Source: Corynespora cassiicola (lineage: Eukaryota > Ascomycota > Dothideomycetes > Pleosporales > Corynesporascaceae). From it: a stretch of DNA of 64,000 nt. The translations under genes were made by a program, and so were the position numbers. The notes beneath the pieces were generated by a model. The model was not told the DNA's origin. It saw nothing but the letters and a program-made list of their open reading frames with translations, and did not search any database. The stretch covers positions 4,588,001 through 4,652,000 of the forward strand of contig JAEUWY010000002.1 of assembly GCA_022059125.1 (NCBI GenBank). The letters are read 5' to 3'. Positions 1 to 10,887 of this stretch are shown piece by piece (the first letter of the stretch is position 1; every line of letters starts with the position of its first letter).

Positions 1-1
1 C

Positions 2-1246
2 AACCCCAAGCATGAGCTGTGGGTTGCCGAGGCGGAGCCCTCCCTCGACGAGGTGAGCCGGGGTGGCGACCTGGTCGAGGGTGAGGTGCTGCTCAACGTC
101 AAGAGCACTGGGATCTGCGGCAGTGATATTCACTTCTGGCATGCTGTAAGTTTTGGTGGCTTTTTCTTTGCCGTTTTTGTCTAGTCCTATATCTCGGATG
201 GGATATAGCTTCCGCCTTTGGTGGAGCATCTGGGCAGCCCCGCGCCATCATCAACAATAACCACATGTTCCAATGGAGGAAGAAAAAAAAAACAGCTTGG
301 GTATACAACAGAATGCTAACATGAATGTCCACAGGGAGCCATCGGCCCCATGATTGTAGAAGATACGCACATCCTCGGCCACGAGTCGGCCGGCACCGTC
401 ATCGCTGTGCACCCCTCAGTCACGAACCTCAAGCCCGGCGACCGCGTCGCCATCGAGCCCAACATCGTCTGCCACGCCTGCGAGCCCTGCCTCACAGGCC
501 GCTACAACGGCTGTGAAAAGGTGCTCTTCAAGTCGACTCCCCCCGTCCCCGGCCTGCTGCGCAGATACCTCAAGCACCCGGCCGTGTGGTGCCACAAGCT
601 GCCGGACAATCTCACCTTCGAGGACGGTGCCATGCTCGAGCCCCTCAGCGTGGCCCTCGCCGGCATGGACCGCGCAAACGTGCGCCTCGGCGACCCCGTC
701 GTCGTGTGCGGCGCAGGCCCCATCGGCCTCGTCACCCTGCTGTGCTGCCGCGCCGCCGGCGCCGCGCCCCTCGTCATTACCGACATCGACCAGGGCCGCC
801 TCGACTTTGCGAAGCAGCTCGTGCCCGGCGTGCTGACGCACAAGGTCGAGTTCTCGCACTCGCCCGAGGACTTTGCCGCCAAGATCACGCTGCTGATGGA
901 GGGCGTCGAGCCCGCCGTCGCCATGGAGTGCACCGGCGTCGAGAGCAGCATCAATGGCGCCATCCAGGCCGTCAAGTTTGGCGGCAAGGTGTTTGTCATT
1001 GGCGTGGGCAAGAACGAGATCAAGATCCCCTTCATGCGCCTTTCGACGCGCGAGGTCGACCTCCAGTTCCAGTACCGCTACTGCAATACCTGGCCCAAGG
1101 CCATCCGGCTGGTCAAGAGCGGCCTCATCGATATGAGCAAGTTGGTCACGCACAGGTTCAACATTGAGGATGCGATTGAGGCGTTCAAGACGGCGAGTGA
1201 TCCCAAGACGGGCGCTATCAAGGTGCAGATTCAGAGCTTGGACTAA
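2..1246 (+). CDS. lad1: L-arabinitol 4-dehydrogenase, 5' end outside window
   Basis: This is a medium-chain zinc dehydrogenase that oxidises L-arabinitol to L-xylulose with NAD+ in fungal pentose catabolism, in the cytosol. The exons are 2..145 and 335..1246. The intron at 146..334 is long (189 bp), with GTAAGT at the donor and GCTAAC near the acceptor. Exon 1 holds the catalytic zinc Cys in GICGSD. Exon 2 holds the GHES zinc ligands, the four-Cys structural zinc loop (CHACEPC..C) and the GAGPIG nucleotide fold. The acidic residues of TDID favour NAD+ over NADP+. The C-terminus KVQIQSLD matches known fungal LADs rather than xylitol or sorbitol dehydrogenases. The start codon and roughly the first 15-25 residues lie upstream of the window. 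The assignment rests on recalled family sequence. Confidence 0.92.
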
Positions 1247-1456
1247 AGAAGGAGGGGGGGGAGTTGATGTGATGTGGATACTTTTTGATAGACAGATAGA
1301 AACACGAATAACGCATTGTACAATTTATTTCCGACAGGAGTTTGCGGTGTATTGATTTGTTGGTGTCGAATGTACCTACATTGCAGCGTTGACCATGGCC
1401 ATCACGATACAATACTATAGTTGATCTCTACATCACAAGATTGCTAATGATATTGG

Positions 1457-1464
1457 TATATAAT
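1457..1464 (+). promoter_or_regulatory. TATA element of the 5S gene
   Basis: TATATAAT lies 23-30 bases upstream of the 5S transcript start. This is the position of the TATA-like element that dispersed 5S genes of Neurospora and relatives require. Function is inferred from position. Confidence 0.6.
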
Positions 1465-1486
1465 CAAAATTACCGATTATACTGCT

Positions 1487-1607
1487 ACATACGACCATAG
1501 GACGTTGAATTAATAGGGCTTCCCGTCCGCTCAGCCATACTCAAGCAGCGTACCGGCGGACTAGTAGTTGGGTGGGTGACCACCAGCGAATCCCCGCTGT
1601 CGTATGT
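1487..1607 (+). rRNA. 5S ribosomal RNA
   Basis: The gene is 121 nt. The ends form a perfect 9-bp terminal helix (ACATACGAC with GTCGTATGT). The core GGGCTTCCCGTCCGCTC and the later GGTGGGTGACCACCAGCGAA are nearly identical to Pezizomycotina 5S rRNA. The helix II region (GGACGTTG) differs from the common Neurospora type, but its partner strand CAGCGTACC has changed to keep pairing, with one bulged A. That argues for a functional minor 5S type rather than a pseudogene. It stands alone between protein genes, as usual for the dispersed 5S genes of this group. Confidence 0.95.
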
Positions 1608-1616
1608 TTTTTTTTT
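1607..1616 (+). terminator. RNA polymerase III terminator of the 5S gene
   Basis: A run of ten T residues starts at the last base of the 5S terminal helix. T runs of this length stop RNA polymerase III. Confidence 0.8.
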
Positions 1617-1927
1617 GTGCCACTTCAACCCCCATATGCCTCTGGCACCCATCAGATGATTAACTCGACATTCCCATCTAGTGTTGTAAGCCGGATAGTG
1701 GCTTGTAAGCTTTCGTTTCGTGATGCCCCTTCGATTATACCTTATACCTAGCTAGTGCTTTCAGTTCAAAAAAGTACTTTGCTTGCCCCATGGTCCTGCC
1801 GACATCATCACCCACTGCATAGATTTTCCTCTAATTTTACTTTTTGTTTCATTACTAGAATTATTCATACGTAGTCATTCTATCATACATTGGATATCAT
1901 GCTCTCGCTGGCTGGCCCGCCTGTCGT
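1617..1927. other. intergenic, no gene seen
   Basis: This is ordinary AT-leaning spacer between the 5S gene and the 3' end of the minus-strand dehydrogenase. No open frame with codon bias and no recognisable repeat was seen. Confidence 0.6.
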
Positions 1928-3393
1928 CTAGTTCCCATACACGGTCAAGCTAGGCGTGCCCTGCGCGGCGGGCGCCGAGAATTTCGTCTCGACAAACACC
2001 TTCTGCATGCCATCCTCCTTGTTCTCGAACTTGTAGTAGACCTTGTCGAGCTCCTCGAGCTTGACGCGGTGCGTCAGCATCTTGGTGGGGTCGATCTTGC
2101 CCTCTTGGATCATCTTGAGGAGGGACTCCCAGTACAGGTGCACGGGCGCCTGGCCGTTGCCGATGAGGCGGATGCCGCGCTCCATCAGGGAGCCGATGTT
2201 GAAGTGGTTGGTCTGAGTTTTTCATGTTAGCACTGTCTGTTCACGCAAGCAAGGCTCGGAAGGGAAGGGGGCAAACGTACAAATCCGACGTAGATGCCGG
2301 TGATGCCGCAGCGACCAAAGGCACGCGTGCTGGTGATCATCTCGTTGACGAGCTCGCTGGTGTCCGTCTCGAGTCCGAGCATCATCTCAAAGTAGTGCGC
2401 CCACCCCTTGGCGTATTCGCCGGCGGCACACTCGATCGAAACGTCGGGCCCACGGTTGTCGCACATCTCCTTGAGCTTGCTGGTGACCGACTCGCCCTTG
2501 CCAAGCGCCGTAAAGTCGATCGTCTCGATGTTGGGATAGCGCTCCTGGATGAACTTGAGACGCCAGTTCTGGTCAATCATGATGATGCGCGAGGCGCCGT
2601 TGATGAGGGCAAAGTCGGCAGCCATCTGGCCAATGGGTCCAGCTCCCCAAATGGCGACGACATCGCCGTTCTTGACGCCAGTGTCCACGACGGCGTGCCA
2701 GCTCGTTGCCAGCACGTCGGACAGATACAGGCCCTTCTCGTCGGGAACATCATCGGGGAGAGGGAGCAGGTTGACCTCGCCAAAGGGGACACGCGTGTAC
2801 TCGGCCTGGCCACCAGCGAATCCACCCGTGAAGTGGGAGTAGCCAAACATGCCCGCGGTGCGGCCTCCGTACATGGCATTCTCGATGGTGTTGGAGTTTG
2901 TCTTTTCGCATTGGGACGAGAGCTTCTGCTTGCAAAAGTAGCAGTTGCCGCATGCAATCTGGAACGAGGCTACAACGCGCTGTCTGCGGGGAGAGTCAGT
3001 CATGAGAATCTATAAAATATGAAGGTCTTCGCACCCTTTCTGCAGCTTGGTAACGCCGCTTCCGACCTCATCGACCACACCGCAGAACTCGTGTCCAAGA
3101 ATGTCCCCCTTTTGCAGTTCAACGACAGCAGCGTGCATCAAGTGCAAGTCGGAACCACAAACGGTTGATCCGGTAACTTTGACAATGACGTCGTTGTCTT
3201 CAATGACCTTGGGCTTGGGCGATTCGACAATCTCGACCTTGTTTTTTCCCATCCATGCCAGTGCCTTCATCTTCACTGACGGGTCTCCTGCGCCCTCGTG
3301 ATGGGCGGGGTTGGTAATGTCCTGGGCGGTGACGGCATTGTCGCCGTGGCCAATGGCGTACTCAGCCTGAGCGGCTCCTCTAGACAAAGCCAT
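1928..3393 (-). CDS. zinc-dependent alcohol/formaldehyde dehydrogenase-like protein
   Basis: The exons read 3393..3035, 2983..2281 and 2212..1928 on the minus strand. The introns are 51 and 68 bp and every phase closes, giving 448 aa. It is a medium-chain zinc dehydrogenase. It has the catalytic zinc site TVCGSDLH and GHEF, a four-Cys structural zinc loop (CGNCYFC..C), and a GAGPIGQM dinucleotide fold. Its long insert and the C-terminal GNGQAPVHLYWE segment resemble glutathione-independent formaldehyde dehydrogenases and fungal alcohol dehydrogenases of that branch. The substrate cannot be told from sequence. The N-terminus (about 40 residues before MKALAWMGK) extends beyond the core domain and could be a short targeting or regulatory tail. 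It is convergent with the LAD/5S side and read away from the next plus-strand gene. Confidence 0.88.
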
Positions 3394-4659
3394 GGTTGGT
3401 TTCGATGGGTGACTTCCGGTTATACTGTAGACTCGGAAAGATAATGGAAGAAGCTCAGGACTACAGGTTTGAAAGTGAAGTCGAGTCTGATGCCCAGTAA
3501 ATAGAGGGGCGGGAACCCCTCAAAAACAAAGGCTCAAGTATGACATCGTTCTATCGTCTTACCTTTGCTGATAATTTTCGTCAACTACCGGCCAACCACA
3601 TGATGTTCGACGCCCTGTGCATCCGCTCAGAGAGCAAAAGGTACGTCATGACTTGCTCAATGGAGGCGTGCTGCCGAATAGGCGATAAGCTGAAGGCGAT
3701 GCGAAACTACGGGGGACATGGGGTCAGAAATGACATTGCCATGTAGTGACGGCAGTCTCTTGGTGTGGATCGGATTTGTGGGCGGCATGGCATTTTGAAA
3801 TTGTCATCTTGACGCAATGCCTTGGCGGGGTGTTGGATGCCGCTTTGTCAGCGTAACAAGGCGTGGAGGGGTGAAAGACGCGATTAGCCGGTGCATGATG
3901 TGCAAACTGCCGTGTTGGAGGGAGGTGAGGCGGCTGAACTTTATATGGCCGTCGGTGAGGACCTTGATGGACCGAAGAATGCACCTGCATTGAACAGACG
4001 CCGAGACAATGGCTGGTTTGTCGAGCCTTTTCACGACGGCTGCTCTAGCACTCTCTGCAAAGGAACCTGTTCTGAAGGCATGGGCTTCGCATGGGCTTCG
4101 CATGAGCTTCGCATGGGTTTCGGTCTTTTGCAAAGATTGCGACTTGTGATTGCTGATCAGTCGTACCATTTCCGCAGGCGCACCCACAAGTTGAATGCGA
4201 CAAGAATGAGCAAAAACCGTTGAACAGCCCCACCACGCGGGCCTAGACTCTGAGTATGACCTCGCACCGCCGTGGCATTGCTTGGAGGCCCATTTGATGA
4301 TCTACTGCAGCGAGTGTGACCGGTTTTGGGTCGCAGTACTTGGGTATTAAGGTGGCGCGCTGCTGGACAATAAGTAAAGCATCGACCAGTCTGTAGAGAT
4401 CAACCAGAGGCGTTTGAACTCGTCAAAGGCTTGGGTAGCATGCGTCAAGGTATAACAGGGCCAGTGTGAAGCATGGCGACAACCTGGATAACGCCAATGC
4501 ATATCGAGAGTAGCGTGTAGATGCGCGTTGACTGCTGACCGTGGCGGGAGTTGAGAAGGCAACGCAACAGAAGATGGAACATGACAGTTGGCGACTGTGG
4601 AGAGCCTCTTCCTTGATCCTCCGCATAGAGCAAAGGCAGCAATGAAGAATGAATGATGG
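3394..4659. other. intergenic; one short tandem repeat
   Basis: Several open frames occur on both strands, but none has a recognisable domain, and they overlap one another as random frames do. The only structure seen is a tandem array of an 11-base unit at 4078-4121. Confidence 0.5.
4078..4121 (+). repeat. 11-bp tandem repeat, four copies
   Basis: Four head-to-tail copies of GCATGGGCTTC occur, with single changes in copies three and four. There is no known function. Confidence 0.8.
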
Positions 4660-4664
4660 ACAGC

Positions 4665-4770
4665 AAAAAAAGCGCCGGTGAAGCCCCCGAAGGAGATTCA
4701 AACCAGGACCTCTCCGCGCTGTGCAATGCAGGAGATCCAGGTTGGTGAGCCGACTTCTTGAGCTCGGCCA
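4665..4770 (-). ncRNA. possible tRNA-like RNA polymerase III element
   Basis: On the minus strand TGGCCGAGCTC (4770-4760) resembles a tRNA A box, and GGTTTGAATCTCC (4704-4692) resembles a B box about 56 bases downstream. A run of seven Ts follows at 4671-4665. The spacing suits a tRNA gene, but no good acceptor or T-stem pairing could be found by hand, so this may be a tRNA pseudogene or chance. Confidence 0.25.
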
Positions 4771-4865
4771 CCCCAACAAGGTAAGTATGAAGAAAGAAAA
4801 GAGAGGAGAGGCGGGGGGAGACAGGGGTTATATACTCCCTGTAGGGTCACGTGCTGTTGCTGCCT

Positions 4866-4906
4866 GTCTCGCTTAGCGGGGACTCTTCGGCAGATCTAAG
4901 CGAGAC
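4866..4906. promoter_or_regulatory. perfect 11-bp inverted repeat
   Basis: GTCTCGCTTAG (4866-4876) is followed after 19 bases by its exact reverse complement (4896-4906). It lies about 420-460 bp upstream of the lysyl-tRNA synthetase start and just after a CACGTG box (about 4847-4852). It could be a dimeric regulator site or a hairpin. The role is unknown. Confidence 0.45.
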
Positions 4907-5327
4907 CCCCGGAGGAAGCTTGGGCCCTCTGGCTGCAGTCGCCGCATTTCTCCCGGAGCCGACGTCGTACAAGGCTCTCTCGCCTTGTTTTCACTCGACA
5001 TCTGCTGTTGGATTGGGTGAGATAGGTGGTACAGGTACGTGTCGATTTCTTCGAGCATCAAACTGCAAATGCAACCATGTTTTCACAGCGTCTGGTCCAT
5101 TATGCCGCCACGCCTATCTTCGTGTCAAAGCTCTCCCTCTCATAGCTCTGACGTTGAGTGATGCTTTTCACTGCCATTGACTTTCTCATGTATCTAATGA
5201 TGATTTCAAACTTTGGCGTATGACGCGAGCTCAACGATTGATTCTGCACATCTTGTCACTACCATTGATCTCTACCTCTTGCGGCCTGTACGCTTTTTCC
5301 CGTTTCCCGCGCTGACAGTAATCTAGC

Positions 5328-7089
5328 ATGAGTAGAAACGCGCTCCCGTTCCTCCGCCCCTACCTCTGCCGGGGCTTCAAGCCCACCACAAAGCCCGAAC
5401 ACGCGTCCGTTTACCTCGCCATACAAAAGCGATTCACCCAAAACATAGCCACCGAGAAATACACAGGCCCACGCGATGTTGAGAAGCAAAAGCGGCTTGA
5501 TCAGCTGCAGAATGTGAAAGCTTTGGGCGAACACCACCCGCGACCGCAGCTTCGAAAAGACGCCCAACAGCTACCCATTCATGAATTCAACTCCAAATAT
5601 GGAGATATCGGGGAGACTCAATCCGATGTCGTGTCAGTCATGGGTACGAAAGGACCATGCCGTTAGAGGAATCAGGAGCTGATGATATCAGGAAGGGTGC
5701 GGTCGGTGCGCCTACTTGGCTCCAAGCTGATGTTTCTGGACATTGGGAGTGTCCATAAAAGACTTCAGGCCATGATAGAGGTCAAGAAGCTTCCCGGAGA
5801 AACCGCCGCCGATCAATTCAAGAGTTTCAAAAAGCTCGTCCGCGAAGGGGACTTTGTGTGTAAGTGGTGGCAGTGCTAATCAATGGTCCACAACTCTGAC
5901 AATAACAGCCATCACCGGGAACCCTACCAGAACATCCAGCGGCCAACTCTCCATCTTGGCCCTCGAACTTCCTCAGCTCCTCTCCCCATCTCTACACCAT
6001 CTACCGAGACATATCGACGACCCCGAGACGCTCGCTCGCCGACCACATGTCCATTCGCTTACAAGCGATGAACCTGGCGACATTCTCCGCTTGAGATCGC
6101 TCATATACCAGCAGCTCCGGGGCAATCTCGTGAACGACGGGTTCTTGGAGGTTGAGACTCCCATATTTGATGTTGGTGCAGGTGGCGCAATCGCTCGTCC
6201 CTTCGAGACCGTCGCGAACGAAATGTCCAACATGCAACTTCGACTTAGAATAGCTCCGGAACTCAACCTCAAGAGACTGATTGTTGGTGGACAGGACAGA
6301 GTCTTCGAGATTGGCCGCGTCTTCAGGAATGAGGGCGTTGACAATACGCATAACCCAGAGTTCACCATCTGCGAGTTTTACGAGGTGGGAGCATCGCTTT
6401 CTTCCCTCATTGCGAGAACCGAAAAGTTGCTGGCAGATCTGCAAGCCACCATTGCAAGCAAAAAGGACCAGCTATCATCTCTCAATGTTCCAGATGACCT
6501 GGACTTCGGTGGGCCCTTTCCCCAATTGCCATTTATTCCGACTATCGAAAAGAGCAGCGGTAGAAAGCTTCCCGATCTGTCTGCACCTACTGCGACAGCA
6601 GACCTCGTCGAATGGTTCAAAGAACTCGATATTCCAATCCCCGAGGACGCCACCCTACCCCGCCTCCTCGATGCCCTGGCCGAACATTACATCGAGCCCC
6701 TCTGCGATACCCCGACTTTCATAACCCACCACCCGGAGCCCCTCTCCCCACTCTCGCGCTCCTACTTGGACGAAGCCACCGGCCAGCGCATCGCCCTGCG
6801 CGCCGAGCTCTTCATCAAGGGCCGCGAGTACGCCAACCTGTACGAGGAGGAGAACTCGCCCTTTGAGCAGCGTAGAAAGTTTCTGCAGCAGCTCGAGTTG
6901 AACCCTGACGGCAAAGGCACTGTCGACGAGAGTTATCTGGAGACGCTCGAGTGGGGCATGCCGCCCACAGGTGGGTGGGGCTGCGGTGTCGACAGGCTGG
7001 TTATGCTGTTTGCGAATAAGAAGAGGATTGCCGATGTATTGCCTTTTGGAACGTTGAGGAATGTGGTTTCGTTTTCTAAGAGTACGTAG
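5328..7089 (+). CDS. MSK1: mitochondrial lysyl-tRNA synthetase
   Basis: The exons are 5328..5643, 5692..5859 and 5909..7089. The 48- and 49-bp introns have GTACG and GTAAGT donors, and the product is 554 aa. This class II synthetase charges mitochondrial tRNA-Lys. The N-terminus is basic and hydroxylated (RPYLCRGFKPTTK), as in a mitochondrial presequence. An OB-fold anticodon-binding domain follows (GRVRSVR..KLMFLDI). The catalytic core has motif 2 (FEIGRVFRNEG..NPEFT) and motif 3 (GWGCGVDRLVM). The start is the first ATG of the exon that carries the presequence. The 3' end converges on the neighbouring regulator gene with 178 bp between the stop codons. Confidence 0.93.
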
Positions 7090-7267
7090 GGCTGTACACG
7101 AGTGTGTTTGATGATAGCGACTGTTGTTGATCTATATTTCTGGATAAATAGATTGAAGCAGCTCGTATGGCGACTCGTTCACGTTGTATTCTGTAATATA
7201 TGTACTATGCCAAGTATTGGGGGTTTCCAGTAGTCATACCTACAAATCACACCCACAGTGGCTCATT

Positions 7268-8920
7268 TCAAATTGCCCATAGCTCCAAGAGATCTTCCGT
7301 GAATGCTTCAGCTACCACAAACCCACGATCTCTCGTGGTATACAAGTGCTCCAAGATGTTGTTCTTCGAATCCACATCCGTGACCCTAGCCCCCGCAACC
7401 CGAAGAGGAAAGAACAGCATGATGCCAGCTAGCCCGTCTGCCAATAGCTCTTGGCTCAGACGAAGAATCTCGGTGACGTGCCATTCGATGATGCTCCGGG
7501 GCAAGACGGGCGCGCAAGGCGCACCAGGCAATATCCAATGTATGTGGTAGTCATAGGTGCCCGAGAGGTATATGCTGATGGCGTGATAATAAACATAGCC
7601 AACAGAAAGTTCCAGATCATGCTGCTTCGGGATCCCCCCATCTACCACAGCCTGCTCCCACGTCACTGTATCCGACCACCACTTCTCCAATGATTCTCGC
7701 AAGGTCATTCCTTCCTCGGCCAGTGACTTTATCAGCTCATCCCGCACTCCTGAAGAGAGTTGTGGAGCAGCCACACAAAAGTCCCGTGCGCGAATACTCA
7801 AGTCGGAAACACGAGGCAGCAAGTCGAACAAGGCTTCTTTCGGATGCCACAGGGCCGCGCCTTCGCCCTGCCAGAACTCTGCCAGCGCAGCCGTCCATTG
7901 CGGTTCGCTCAGAAAAGTGGGCGATGAGTATATCAGAGCACGTGCAATCTCGAAAATGCGGGTAGCGAGAAAGAAAGTCCGTTTCCGAACATCTTGGGTA
8001 GCGGAACGGGTCAGGTTCGCGGGATCCTGGAGGCGGAGTATTGTACAGGTGCCGTGCAGGAAATGGGACAGCCAATTCGCTCCGGTCGAGTCGCGCGTTA
8101 GCTAAAACTTGTAAGTTGACGAATAGGTCGAGGTGAAACCAACTTAGTATACCTCAAAGAGCCCAAGGAGGAACGTTGTCCAGAGCGCGGATGGGTCTTC
8201 CAAGAAAGCACTCGACGTGATGTGCTGCCGAATGTGGCGGACGGATTTTGTATATGCATGTAAGCCCTCGCATACATCGGCGCTGTCTACTATTTGCCTT
8301 TGCCCACGATGCCAAGCACATATGGCGTGAATGGCATCCCTCAACGCAGGCGAGTCCTTTGCCATGTCTAGAAGATCCAAATTCATCGGTACCTTGCCAC
8401 TAACGAGTACATTCATCGACAAGAAAGACGTGAAGAAAAATGGAAGATTGCGGTCTGGTCCTTTCGAGCAGACAGACTTCCCTAAGGGGAATACGATTGT
8501 CCCTGGAAAGGAAGGTTCGCTGGTTCCAAACCGAGTCCTGGCCTTTGGTCCCTCGCTAACAAATACCGGCGTAAACGAGGCCGCCTTTGCAGGCACACTG
8601 CATTGCCGATTCGTTCGTTTGCAGTTTTCACAGGGAATGCCTCCATAGCACTTTGGCTTGTTAGACAGGCTTTGGTACTTGTAATCAAATGAGTTTACCC
8701 TTATTTTGCGCCTAAAGCAATTCTCGCAGCGCTTCCTTCGCGCTTTACGGCCATCCAAGGGACCAATCTCGTTAGGCATGTGATGTATGGCAGGGACTAT
8801 GACGCCTTGGTGACTGACAAACTTTCTTTCGTGTGGGAGGTTGGTTGAAGAGTCTCTGCATTGGGGAGCAATACGGCGCACATGGCAGCCGGTACTCGGA
8901 GAGGATGAGGCTTGACTCAA
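7268..8920 (-). CDS. Zn2Cys6 fungal-specific transcription factor
   Basis: The exons read 8920..8699, 8650..8153 and 8101..7268 on the minus strand; introns are 48 and 51 bp; 517 aa. Joining CENCFRRKIR directly to CYGGIPCENCKRTNRQC gives the canonical cluster C-X2-C-X6-C-X5-C-X2-C-X6-C near residues 65-90. This requires the second of two nearby acceptors (CCAAAG). The basic stretch GRKARRKR precedes the cluster. The C-terminal two thirds look like the helical fungal-specific regulatory domain of the DUF3468 type (ALRDAIHAICAWHRG.., LLHAT-like ILRLQDP..). It would be a nuclear DNA-binding regulator of unknown targets. It is transcribed divergently from the secreted hydrolase at 9226, which is a possible target. 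Confidence 0.88.
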
Positions 8921-9225
8921 TTGGGAAGTGAAATGGCGCGTCTAACCGGGGCTGAGCTAGGCCACTACGTATTAAAGTAGCGCCGAAGAACATCCCGAAG
9001 TCCCTTGTAGCCCATGCTCAAAGTCCACTTGACTGAATGAAGGCAACATAGAGCGCTGAGAAATAGGAGGGAATCCACCAAAACTTTCTCGCAACCTACA
9101 TGGCTTTCAAAGACTCACTATTTAATCCCTTGGAACGGCACTCATGTTCGTCACTCAACCTCCATTCCAGCCACCGGCACAGCGACTACGGCAATTGACC
9201 ACGCATTTCACTCAAAATCGGCCCA
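8921..9225. promoter_or_regulatory. shared divergent promoter region
   Basis: These 305 bp separate the starts of the Zn2Cys6 regulator and the secreted hydrolase, so both promoters must lie here unless the leaders are longer. TATTTAAT near 9119 could serve the plus-strand gene. No clear CGG triplet pair was identified. Confidence 0.45.
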
Positions 9226-10377
9226 ATGAAACTTCAAGACGTCCTTTGGTTTATCTCATTGGCAACTTTGCCATCCCCTGGCGTGTCTACAGTCCTACTC
9301 CCAATTTCCGGCTCCCACAAATTCGACGTGGTAACCACCTCTGCCTCACTGACAGATGTCAGCCGCCATGATCCGTTCACAGACACTGGGAAGCCAAGAT
9401 CGATAATGGTATCAAGCTTCTATCCTACGTCGAGCTGTCGCCACAAGCACTCCGAGCCTTACATGCCTCCCGCGACTGCTGCCTTCCAGGACGCCAAATT
9501 CGCCGCTTATGGACTTCCCGACGGCTCCTTTAAATCCTTGTACTATGAGACCTGCGACATGAATACGAGCTGCGGCATACGCACCCCGAAGCCTCTGCCC
9601 CTGGTCTTGTTTTCCGGCGCCCTCGGTACGTCACGGTTGCTGTACAACAACATGCTCCAAAGCATCGCAGCGGCCGGGTATCTCGTCATATCCATCGACC
9701 ACCCTTACGACTCAGACATCGTGGAGTTCCCCGACGGCACCGTCATCGCCGGCGTGGACATCAGCAGCGATGCCGAAGTAGAGCTCGCTCTGGCTACGCG
9801 CGCCGCCGACATTGCATTCGTGCACCGGCAGCTCGCAAACGCGACCGTCGCGAAAAAACTGTTCCCCAAGAACATCTTCGGGCGCCGCATCCCGAAGACG
9901 GCTGTTGTTGGGCACTCCCTGGGTGGTGCTGCTGCGGCTGCGTCGTTGTTGCAGGTCCCGTCCCTCCGCGGCGCTGTGAACCTCGACGGCACCATGTTTG
10001 GACCGTTTTTGACCGCGGGCACCGACCGCCCGTTCATGCTTGTGGGCCATGAGAATAAGACGCAGGAGACGGATCCGTCGTGGAAGGCCACATGGCCGAA
10101 TTTGAGAGGGTGGAAGAAGGAGTTTGAGGTTAAAGGCGCTGCGCACTACAGTTTCTCGGATCTGCCGCTCGTTGCGGCTGTGTTGGGTCTTCAGGATGGT
10201 CTTCCGGTGGAGGTTGAGCAGGTGCTGGGGAGGATAGAGGGTGAGAGAATGGCGAATCTCACGGTTGCGTATGTGGTGGCGTTCCTGGAGAAGGTGGTTG
10301 GGTCAGGCTCTGAAGAACAGTTCGCTGTTGGTACTGGGAAATTTCAGGAAGTTGTTGAGGTAACGAAGGTGAACTAG
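9226..10377 (+). CDS. secreted PAF-acetylhydrolase-like alpha/beta hydrolase
   Basis: This is a single exon of 383 aa. The first 20 or so residues (MKLQDVLWFISLATLPSPG) read as a signal peptide. The nucleophile elbow GHSLGG places the catalytic Ser near residue 231. The oxyanion region LVLFSGALG and a late GAAHYSFSD that could supply the catalytic His fit the platelet-activating-factor acetylhydrolase family, which cleaves short or oxidised acyl chains from phospholipids and some esters. Several N-glycosylation sites (NTS, NAT, NLT) agree with secretion. The natural substrate is unknown. Gene order with the divergent regulator suggests, but does not show, co-regulation. Confidence 0.82.
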   Translation: MKLQDVLWFISLATLPSPGVSTVLLPISGSHKFDVVTTSASLTDVSRHDPFTDTGKPRSIMVSSFYPTSSCRHKHSEPYMPPATAAFQDAKFAAYGLPDGSFKSLYYETCDMNTSCGIRTPKPLPLVLFSGALGTSRLLYNNMLQSIAAAGYLVISIDHPYDSDIVEFPDGTVIAGVDISSDAEVELALATRAADIAFVHRQLANATVAKKLFPKNIFGRRIPKTAVVGHSLGGAAAAASLLQVPSLRGAVNLDGTMFGPFLTAGTDRPFMLVGHENKTQETDPSWKATWPNLRGWKKEFEVKGAAHYSFSDLPLVAAVLGLQDGLPVEVEQVLGRIEGERMANLTVAYVVAFLEKVVGSGSEEQFAVGTGKFQEVVEVTKVN

Positions 10378-10887
10378 ATGGAACAATGACGTTCAAATTA
10401 TGCGTTTAAATAATAGACTTTTCCTACCAACTCATTCAGTGTGCCGCGTGCTGCTGATTGTACGTGTAAGCTCTCTGATGGGATTGTACTCGGAATTTCT
10501 TCTTACCACAAAATTTCCTGGTTCTAATTACTTTTCCTGGATCGTTATGTTTCATCCTCTCAGGCCGAGCTTATACTTGGATCGATGAGGAAGGTGGGGT
10601 CGAAGGATGGCTCGGCTGCATCAGCGCTTATAGGTGAGACCACATCTCCTGCGGTGCGCTGAAAACTAGGAACCTGCATCTCTCACGATATTCTAAGGGT
10701 TATCCAATTTGAGTTCTTTCCTTTATTTCGCATGATATGTTTCGAGCGGCTGCGAAGTAAAAGTATCTTCTGGACGGTGGCACGCCGCTGGCGCCTACGC
10801 CCAGTCTAGCTGACTTGGTCGACAACATACTCAGTTGTAGCTATTCGACATCCTTTTTTACCTTTTTAAGAACTATTTCACTTAAAT
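10378..10887. other. intergenic, no gene seen
   Basis: This stretch is the 3' flank of the hydrolase and the promoter of the NLR-type gene. It is pyrimidine-rich just before the ATG at 10888 (TTTTTTACCTTTTTAAG). No other structure was seen. Confidence 0.5.

Noticed and set aside
416..1153. Long minus-strand frame of 245 codons inside the LAD gene
   Set aside because: It is an antisense shadow of a GC-rich coding exon; the plus frame has all family motifs.
3540..4236. Several frames of 60-127 codons in the spacer after the dehydrogenase
   Set aside because: They overlap on both strands, are His/Arg/Ser-rich, and have no recognisable family or shared splice structure.
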